Shown here piece after piece: positions 57,663 through 64,000 of a DNA stretch of 64,000 nucleotides. The stretch is from Athripsodes cinereus. Its lineage: Eukaryota; Arthropoda; Insecta; Trichoptera; Leptoceridae. Position numbers and translations under genes: made by a program. The notes beneath the pieces are model-generated. The model was not told the origin of the DNA. It searched no databases and saw only the letters and a program-made list of their open reading frames with translations. The DNA lies in contig OX388305.1 of NCBI GenBank assembly GCA_947579605.1, positions 31,013,542-31,077,541 on the forward strand, in the 5' to 3' direction. The stretch's first letter is position 1, and every line of letters starts with the position of its first letter.

Positions 57663-58623
57663 ATGAAGTTTTTGTTTGTGTTTCTGTTCTCTTCCTTCCT
57701 GCTCATCAACTTCCTGACGATGGCTTCTCGACTCCCTTACCCTGACCACGAGGAAGAGGGACAGCACTTCCAATTGGAACTAGACGGTAATTATTAAATA
57801 ACTTAATAATACTCAAACTGTTTTAATTTTTTTTTAAAGATATATCTGGGTTTTTGTTATAAACCCAAATACAACCTTATACACCTTTCACAGTAAGCTA
57901 AAAGCTTGTGTCGTGAAAGGGGAGTTTGCCGGCACCTGGGATCGAACCCCGGACCCCTTGTTCACAAGGCCGAGACTCTACCTCCAGGTTACCGACGAAC
58001 TTATAGAAGTGAATTATGAATTTATAGAAGTTAAAGTTGATCTTTTCAACCGACGGTACTTGGTGGAAATTCATGTTGAATTAATTGTAAATAAAACACT
58101 TATTTATAATATATCCACAGTGACTTTTTATTGGACGCGAAAGCGAAAAGACTTTTCGTAAGCCTGATGATGAGAGCGGAAGCTCTTGAAAACCGCCTCG
58201 CGTCCAATAAAAAGTCACTGTGGATATACATACTATAAATAAATGTTTTATTTATAATTAATTTATAGAAGTTGATTAAAATTGCTGAAAATGTTAATGC
58301 TAATTAGTTAATAATATTTGTAATAATCAGTTTTGTAATGAAATTTATGTCACGATAATCATAGGCTTGTTAACTTGATTTTCCTAAAAAAATAATTTCT
58401 TTAAAATTAATACCTATTCATTTCTCTGTTGGAAATAACAATGAACGACTTTTTTCTGAAGTTGACTTTTCACGTTACAGACATACCTGCAGCAGCAAGA
58501 CTAATCCGCAATAAGAGAGCCACGTGCCCCTGGTTCCCAGGAGCCTGTGTGATCCACTGCCGTAGCAAAGGTTTCTCCACTGGATTCTGTAGAGGCGGTA
58601 CATGCAGATGTAAAAACTATTAA
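57663..58623 (+). CDS. Secreted defensin-like peptide precursor
   Basis: Exons 57663-57786 and 58481-58623, phase-1 intron of 694 bp, 88 residues. The signal peptide is conserved. The pro-region differs from all others (ASRLPYPDHEEEGQHFQLEL), with an R where the rest have P right after the signal peptide. The site is RNKR at 51-54. The mature peptide is ATCPWFPGACVIHC...CRCKNY, with cysteines at 57, 64, 68, 78, 83 and 85; VIH and KNY replace EVH and ENY, making it more basic. The intron has grown by insertion of an antisense SINE and a hammerhead-like foldback. An in-frame upstream ATG at 58441 opens a 61-codon frame into exon 2, but it is intronic and lacks a signal peptide. Confidence 0.92.
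57822..58002 (-). repeat. SINE family 1, antisense, in intron of the 57.7 kb gene
   Basis: It starts with a T-run (the A-tail in reverse) and carries the full family 1 body, including the reverse B box GGGATCGAACC and the end ACCGACGAACTT. The opposite orientation to the copy in the 41.6 kb intron shows independent insertion. Confidence 0.85.
58090..58262 (+). repeat. Foldback repeat with hammerhead-ribozyme-like core, intronic
   Basis: Inverted arms (left at about 58107-58140, right at about 58195-58228) share ATATCCACAGTGACTTTTTA and the rest of a near-perfect 29-bp arm ending in GGACGCG/CGCGTCC. The loop on the plus strand reads CTGATGA, a spacer T, a hairpin AGAGC-GGAA-GCTCT, then TGAAA. 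That matches the hammerhead core CUGAUGA - stem II - GAAA. A small hairpin CGAAAA/TTTTCG precedes the core in the place of stem I. Hammerhead motifs are known in Penelope-like elements and retrozymes. I do not see an unambiguous UH cleavage site, so activity is doubtful. Confidence 0.6.
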
Positions 58624-59186
58624 TTGCCTCCTTGCCTTACCTAAACTGTATTATTGTTTATTACCTTTTATCATTATATTGTATCATAGAAAATAGAAAT
58701 GATTTATTATATAATATTGGTTTATATTTATAATGTATGCTAAAAATATATACTCGCAAATCTAAGAAGTATTTTTTTTATGTATGAAATAAAAATTTAT
58801 ATAGGTACACTGGTACATACACATTTTTCACTCCAGCGGAAAGGCTTTGAGATCCATTGTTGGAGGCCAAAACTCCACAAGGACTGCTAAGCCCACGCAA
58901 GCACGTAGATAATAAGGAAATATGAAATGTGAGTTTTTTATTCTCGAGAAATTAACAGTTGATATACATAAATACTGTACTCGTAAATCGATAGATAAGA
59001 TCAACGAATAATAGAATTAATTAAAATAAATTATGCTACAGAGCTTTCTAATGGAAGGAAAGTAGGAACTTATACCTATCTACAAATACAATGCAATATT
59101 TTTTGCATTAGATCATAAAAATAACAATACATGTAAGCAGCACTTTTACGCAATTTTCATTCGCAGCAGCAATTTTCATTCGAAAT
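58624..59186. other. 3' flank of the 57.7 kb gene
   Basis: Polyadenylation-like AATAAA near 58787. 58835-58910 is a GC-richer patch of unknown origin. Confidence 0.4.
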
Positions 59187-59455
59187 GCATGTTGCACATG
59201 CATTTCGAATGAAAATTAGATCATGCAGTCTTTCATAATATTCGATACTCCTCGCATACTGGATTAAAAGTTGTGTCGGCCATTCTGCGAGATGGTCCTG
59301 ATGATACACATGTTCACAATGTTGAAACACAACACCTTTTCGAAGAATCCAATCTGCATGTTCTGGTGACGGGCCGTGTCTCGTCCCGTATGCAAAGGCA
59401 AGAGCCAAGTCTCTGCCCGACTGTATGCAGTGAAATGGAGTAAAACATTCATCTT
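59187..59455 (-). repeat. Dispersed repeat X, copy 2
   Basis: Reverse copy of 704-972, with the frame LALAFAYGTRHGPSPEHADW kept. Its end (ACATGCATTTCGAATGAAAA) is faced by its own complement at 59166-59186, forming a 21-bp-arm palindrome. Confidence 0.7.
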
Positions 59456-59461
59456 ATATTA

Positions 59462-59605
59462 TTGGGTTAGTTGGAAGAGATCGCGCCTTTGCGATAAACT
59501 CGCCCTCTGTATATTGATTGTATTTAATTTGAATGTATACCTTTTATGTAATTGTTTTTTATCAATGTACAGTAAAGAATGAATAAATAAATAAATAAAT
59601 TATCT
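59462..59605 (+). repeat. Jockey-type LINE 3' end
   Basis: TTGGGTTAGTTGGAAGAGAT, CGCGCCTTTGCGATAAACTC, TCAATGTACAGTAAAGAATG and an (AAAT)n tail. The 63.48 kb copy is nearly the same. Confidence 0.75.
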
Positions 59606-59636
59606 CCTGCGTAAAATTAAATGATCTTTCATTAAT

Positions 59637-59700
59637 GGAATGCATTTTGCACATGCATTTCGAATGAAAATTAGATCATACAGTCTTTCATATACATATA
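59637..59700 (-). repeat. Short fragment of repeat X
   Basis: GCACATGCATTTCGAATGAA, AATTAGATCATACAGTCTTT: a second copy of the element end at 59198-59232. Confidence 0.65.
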
Positions 59701-59714
59701 TTTCATATATATAT

Positions 59715-60468
59715 GACATTGTCAATCTAAAGAAAACAAAAGGATTTGTTTTTTAATATAGAGATGCGTTTACCATATTTTACCCCAGAGAGCAAGTAGA
59801 TATTTGCTTTAAAGGATATAAATCAGTAATTAAGGTTAGAGAGACACGTATCTTAAATGAAGTGAGTAAGGATTCGTCTCTAAACTATGTAAATAATAAA
59901 AAAATATATGTATAAAGTAAATATTTAATTAGGTATGTTTACCCAGAGACTTTTGAACGGTTTTATGTAACTAAATAAGTATTTTCAGAATAACATTACA
60001 ATATTTTATTCATTTCAATAAATAGGTAATTGGGTTTTCTCAACGATTTGCTAAGTATATTTAATTTGATAAATAATAAACATTTTGTGATTTTTTTTTA
60101 TTTAATTAAAATTAAAAGTGGATTTCCTGAGTAGGTGATACAAAAACTCTTAAATTATTAATATTTATTTTATTATCTATCGGCATTCTCAATTGCGATA
60201 AATAGCAAGCTATAAGTATGTATTCACATAATATTTTTAGGATGATAACATTAAATAAAACCCAACAGTGAAGAGGCATACGAACTATACGCTAAAATAT
60301 TTAGATAAGAAATTCATATCGCGGTGCAATGAATTGGTAATTTGGTTTGGTATATAAGAAGGTGATTCCTCTGAAGGAGATCATAACACATTTGTGCAAC
60401 ACACATTAGCTGTCATAACTCAAATACTTCTTATACACTACTATACAACTGTACCTAACTAGTTCAAC
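59715..60468. repeat. Segmental duplication, copy B (upstream of the broken copy)
   Basis: Colinear with 51868-52658 with small indels. The same landmarks appear (ATTGTCAATCTAAAGAAAAC, TTTTACCCCAGAGAG, GAGTAAGGATTCGTCTCTAA). Confidence 0.8.
60351..60420 (+). promoter_or_regulatory. TATA box and conserved promoter block of the broken copy
   Basis: TATATAAG at 60351-60358, AAGGTGATTCCTCTGAAGG, GATCATAACACATTTGTGC and an AACACACATTAGCTGTCATA stretch. It is as well preserved as in intact copies, so the damage to the gene is recent. Confidence 0.7.
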
Positions 60469-61098
60469 ATGAAGTTCTGGTTTGTGTTCCTGTTCTCTTC
60501 CTTCATGCTCGTCAATTTCCTGACAGTGGCTTCTCCATTCCCTGATCCTGACCTCATGGAAGATAGACAGTACTTTGAATTTGAGTCACGTGGTGAGAAA
60601 ATAAGATTGTTTTTTCATAATGTAATGTTATTCCATTTTGATGAATAAAATAAAACGTAAATAAAAAAATAAAATATTTTATTTTATTTTATTTATTTCT
60701 GGTATTTTGATCCCGCGTTTTGAGCCTAATCCTTTGATATCCTGTATATCTGGATAGGTGAATTTTTCCCGGCATTAGACTGTTAAGTTTTTGTGTGATC
60801 ATGACTGATCATATGGAGACTTATCTGGTTGTACAATGCTGAGAAGTGTGGATGGCAATTCTGCCGCCGCGTAAAAAAAAAAAAAAAAATCTCTATGCTG
60901 TGTTCTAATAATTTGGCTATTTATGTTTAAGATGCTCCTCCTGTAGAAGTGAGATTAATCCGCCAGAAGAGAGCCACGTGTCCCTGGTTTCCAGGACCAT
61001 GTGAGGTCCACTGTCGCAGCAAAGATTTCTGTAGAGGTGCCAACTCCGCCGATGCCGGTCCCAAGCCCGGATACGAAAGGAGGAGAATTCTTGGGTGA
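60469..61098 (+). pseudogene. Broken defensin-like gene, 3' end replaced by a LINE
   Basis: Exon 1 (60469-60592) is intact and encodes the usual signal peptide (with W at position 4) and pro-region. Exon 2 begins at 60932 with the family sequence DAPPVEVRLIRQKR and ATCPWFPG. Defects follow: A-to-P before cysteine 2, an in-frame loss of 12 bases (GFSTG reduced to D between cysteines 3 and 4), and at about 61039 an abrupt switch to LINE sequence, so cysteines 5 and 6 are missing. The reading frame runs on into the LINE and stops at 61096-61098. The acceptor also changed from CAG to AAG. About 250 bp ending in an A-run (60640-60889) is inserted in the intron. Promoter and signal peptide are undamaged, so a transcript could still form, but no folded defensin is expected. 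Confidence 0.88.
60640..60889 (+). mobile_element. A-tailed insertion in the intron of the broken copy
   Basis: Comparison with the 94-bp intron of the 52.7 kb gene shows extra DNA between 'gttattccatt' and 'tctctatgctgtg'. The insert ends in an A-run of 17 (60873-60889), as retroposed elements do. I do not recognise its body (it contains GATCATGACTGATCATATGG). Confidence 0.6.
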
Positions 61099-62540
61099 GG
61101 TTAGCAGCCTGCCTGGGGTAAAACAAAAACCTTTAAGCTCACAGATTAGAAAAAACAGCCTCGGACACTGCACGGATCTGTGGACGGACCAATGCAAGGA
61201 ATAGTATTAAACGATTTCGGAAACTTAACATAACAAGAATAGCATGCTGGAATATCACATCGTGGAATAAGAGAGATCAGGAAATAATAATGGAAATGAA
61301 TACACATTAAATAGATATATGTGGGCTTTCCGAAACTAAGAAGAAAGGACAGGGAACAAGCAAATACTCCAACTATATTCTAATATACAGTGGGAAGGAG
61401 AAACACTATAGAGCACATTCAGGAGTTGGCATCCTACTACACGAAAAATATCAAAATAGTATTGACGATGTCGAATATATTAACGACAGACTGTTGAGAG
61501 TGACAATCACTGTGAACAAGACAAAAACTCATATAATCGGTGTTTATGCCCCAGACATTACAAAACCTCCGGAGGAGATAAATGAATTTTATGAAAAGTT
61601 GCAAAACATGTTGGACAAAATACCTGAGTCGAATAAACTACTAATAATAGGTGACTTCAACGCCAGAATTGGGAATGTGGCTTTAAATGGAATCAAGCAG
61701 CGATTCAACGAGGATGTGATCAACCAAAATGGTGAAATTTTGATAGACTTGTGCGCTAGGAATGAACTTAGAAAAAATAACACGTTCTTTCCACACAAAC
61801 CACAGCACAAATATACTTTCCAAAATACCAGAAGAGAAAAGTATATGATCGATTTTGTCATTTCCAACAGAAAAATTCATCCTACTCAAGTACTTGACGT
61901 GCGAGCTTTGACATCGGCAAATATAGGAACAGATCATCATCTGATACTGTGCAAACTGGCTATGGAAAAACCTAAAGCATTAAAACTCAAACCAAAATTC
62001 ATAGAGAAACTTAATATTGAATCTCTCGAGAGTGAAAGCACATGCCTACTCTACACTAATAGAATCCGTGAGAAAATATTACACCAAGAAATAACAGAAC
62101 AGGAAGATGTAGAAGGAGCTTGGATAAAAATCGAGACCAACATGGAAAACGCCGCCTCTGAAGCTTTAGGAAAGAGAAAAATATATGTCAATGGCATCAG
62201 AAGTAATAAACCGTGGTTCACAGACGAAGTCAAAGTTTTGGCTAAAGAGAAGAGGAATGCCTACTTAGCTTACCGTAGCAACGTAACACCGGAAGAATAC
62301 CGAAAGTTCAAAGTCATTAGAAACAGAATAAACCTGGAGATTAGCAGAATAATGAAAGACTATTGGATAAAATTCACAAAAGATATGGAGTATGACTTAT
62401 ATGGTTCACAGAAAAAAGTATGGAAGATGTTAAGAAGGCATAAGAAACCAGTAAAAATTGTGAAAATTGCAATTTCAATTATGACCTACCCAACGAAATA
62501 CGATACATTCATGATAGTAAAAAAAATAGTAAGTGTGTGA
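61039..62540 (+). mobile_element. Non-LTR retrotransposon with endonuclease domain, truncated
   Basis: From about 61251 the frame reads ITSWNKRDQEII..., a stop at 61308-61310, then IDICGLSETKKKGQG and an uninterrupted frame to the stop at 62538-62540. This is the APE-type endonuclease of LINEs. From the TTG at 61494, GVYAPD is at 16-21, GDFNARIG at 53-60, IDFVISNRK at 119-127 and GTDHH at 145-149, matching the catalytic Asp/Asn and Asp-His positions. After DYWIKFTKDMEYDLYGSQKK the LINE match ends near 62465 and no reverse transcriptase follows. The nonsense codon and missing polymerase mean it cannot move by itself. Its 5' end has cut off the defensin-like copy. Confidence 0.82.
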
Positions 62541-63478
62541 AAGAATATAATAAAGTGGAGAGAAAAGTGAATAGTGTGTGAAATGTAGTTATGTAAATTT
62601 GTAGAATTAAATTTATAGTATGAATTAAATGCTGTTGTATTCATTAGTACCTGCATTATGATCTCAGAACATATTCATTCTTTCGTACACTGTGTTAGTA
62701 TCTATATGCTCTCAAAGAAGAAACACATCAAATGTTTTCCGTAAAAATGATTACTACTTTATTAGCCTACCATGAGCATAGGTCAATGAGTGTATGTATT
62801 TAATCAACCCCTGTGTACTCAAAATCCATCAATTCGATAACATTGGTGGTGAATTACATGAAATTTATATTTTTATCGTCATACCCGCAAAGGTTATAGT
62901 AAATAACCAGCGACCATTTAATTGGTTTTGCCACGCAATGCTTACGTGAAGGTATGTACCAAATTTGTATCAATTACATTAAGGACTACAGATTGTTTAT
63001 TTTTAAATCCTTGGTGAATACTCCCAGAGACATAATGTTATAAGTTGGTAGAAAGGTTTGTATGTATATATCCGCCTACACTAAGTATAAATTCGTGACA
63101 AGTATGTAAGCCCTACAATATAAAAACGAAAAGATCACGATATTTTAATATTGAGTAATCACTTTAAGTACTTGAAGTTACGATATGAGTATTGTTATTG
63201 TTTTATCTACCTATTCAGTGTTGGGCCTAGCTTTTACTGAATCCCGGACAAACCAAGTTGTGCGGGGTCCTTGACGAAAGATTGGCATGGGATTTCTTTT
63301 TTATTCATTGAGTCGACGTTAATTTTGTAAAAACTCATGTTTTTAATATGAAATTGTGTTTTTGTTTTCATATATATTGGTAAAAAGAGAGCTTTTCAAA
63401 ACTACGCTCTAGCTCCATCCTATTCCGTTGCTAAATTTTCATTTTTTTAGTAATTTGAGAAAATTGTCTTCATGTTAG
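62541..63478. other. AT-rich DNA, no feature seen
   Basis: No open frame or repeat that I recognise. Confidence 0.5.
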
Positions 63479-63630
63479 GGTTGGGTAAATTGGAAGAGAT
63501 CGCGACTTTGCGATACACTCGCCCTCTGTATATTGATTGTATTTAATTTAAATGCATTTCTCTATAAAATTGTATGTATTGTAATCAATGTACAGTAAAA
63601 ATGAATAAATTGATAAAATAAAATAAAAAA
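63479..63630 (+). repeat. Jockey-type LINE 3' end
   Basis: GGTTGGGTAAATTGGAAGAG, ATCGCGACTTTGCGATACAC, TCGCCCTCTGTATATTGATT, ending in an ATAAA-rich tail. Confidence 0.75.
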
Positions 63631-63795
63631 TTAATTAAAGAATTAGTTTATTATGTACTACAACCACTTTAATTTTTTATCGTTTTAAAGTTTTAGTATA
63701 ACACTCGTCAATGACGCATCTGAGCGTTGAAACCGGTAGTGTTTTTTTAAAAAATTAAAGTGGTTGTAGTACATAATAAACTAATTCTTTAATTA
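63631..63795 (+). repeat. Foldback repeat with hammerhead-like core
   Basis: Arms of about 45 bp (TTAATTAAAGAATTAGTTTA, TTATGTACTACAACCACTTT and their complements) enclose CGTCAATGACGCATCTGAGC and GTTGAAACCGGTAGTG. It reads as a slightly mutated CUGAUGA box (GTCAATGA), a stem II CGC-atctga-GCG, and GAAAC. Confidence 0.6.
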
Positions 63796-64000
63796 AAAAT
63801 GTTTCGTGATTACCACATAGTTAGTGCCAACAAAATCAAACAAAAATAAAAATTGATTAACTTTTTTTACATTTTTTGTTTCATTTTAACTAAGAAATTC
63901 GATATTTTCAGCCTATTATGCGGGGGCCCGTGTACCCGCCTTGTTTGCCCGCCTTAAAGGCCGCTACTGTGCGTATTAAAACAATAAATTTGTGAATCCA

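Noticed and set aside
58429..58623. Single-exon 64-codon frame ending in the peptide of the 57.7 kb gene
   Set aside because: Its first part is intronic. The ATACAG acceptor at 58480 and the upstream exon 1 give the family-standard precursor.
1..64000. CRISPR array or prokaryotic operon
   Set aside because: Repeats are irregular transposon remnants. Introns and SINEs show a eukaryotic nuclear genome.

Overview
This is an AT-rich stretch of animal nuclear DNA, most likely from an insect. Evidence: spliced genes with GT/AG introns, TATA-box promoters, tRNA-derived SINEs, and many decayed non-LTR retrotransposon tails, DNA-transposon remnants and foldback elements. Several repeat signatures (SINEs with a 'GGTTCGATTCC' B box, LINE 3' ends built around 'TTGGAAGAGATCGC', Helitron ends 'CGGGTCAGCTAG') resemble those I know from Lepidoptera and some Hemiptera, but I cannot fix the order from sequence alone. 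No prokaryotic gene organisation, rRNA, CRISPR array or genuine tRNA gene is visible.

The only host genes I can support form a cluster between about 30.4 and 61.1 kb. It has seven intact two-exon genes and one broken copy, all encoding short secreted cysteine-rich peptides of the CS-alpha-beta (invertebrate defensin) type. Exon 1 is 124 nt in every copy and encodes a signal peptide plus an acidic pro-region. A phase-1 intron follows. Exon 2 encodes an R-X-K-R furin-type site and a 34-35 residue peptide with the spacing C-X6-C-X3-C-X9-C-X4-C-X-C. Genes at 30533(+), 38330(-), 41558(+), 45457(-), 49285(-), 52659(+) and 57663(+) look functional. The copy at 60469(+) has lost its last two cysteines through a LINE insertion. 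A TATA box and a block of about 65-75 bp between TATA and 5'UTR are shared by all eight, with a kappaB-like motif in seven, suggesting co-regulation as an immune-inducible cluster.

The cluster shows birth-and-death evolution. Genes at 38.3 and 45.5 kb are direct duplicates with matching flanks. Genes at 49.3 and 52.7 kb are inverted duplicates with almost identical 94-bp introns. The 52.7 and 60.5 kb copies share about 0.75 kb of upstream DNA.

Layout: 1-30.4 kb is gene-free. It holds SINEs (1.1, 1.5, 11.6, 18.1, 21.6 kb), palindromic MITEs (6.6, 8.9, 26.6, 28.6 kb), a TTAA-flanked piggyBac-like element (14.6-16.5 kb), a TA-flanked pogo-like element with a pipsqueak-domain ORF (18.7-20.0 kb), a Helitron (20.7 kb), a hAT element with 8-bp target duplication (23.3-24.6 kb) and many LINE tails. 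30.4-61.1 kb is the peptide cluster, interleaved with a Harbinger-like MITE nested in a SINE (36.0 kb), a 161-bp-arm foldback (37.5 kb), nested LINE ruins (46-48.5 kb), a second Helitron (54.7 kb) and an LTR with primer-binding site and an internal 71-bp minisatellite (55.5-56.5 kb). 61.0-64.0 kb holds a LINE copy with an endonuclease domain but no reverse transcriptase, and a hammerhead-like foldback.

A second theme is a set of hairpin repeats whose cores resemble hammerhead ribozymes (CUGAUGA, hairpin stem II, GAAA). One lies in sense orientation in the intron of the 57.7 kb peptide gene.
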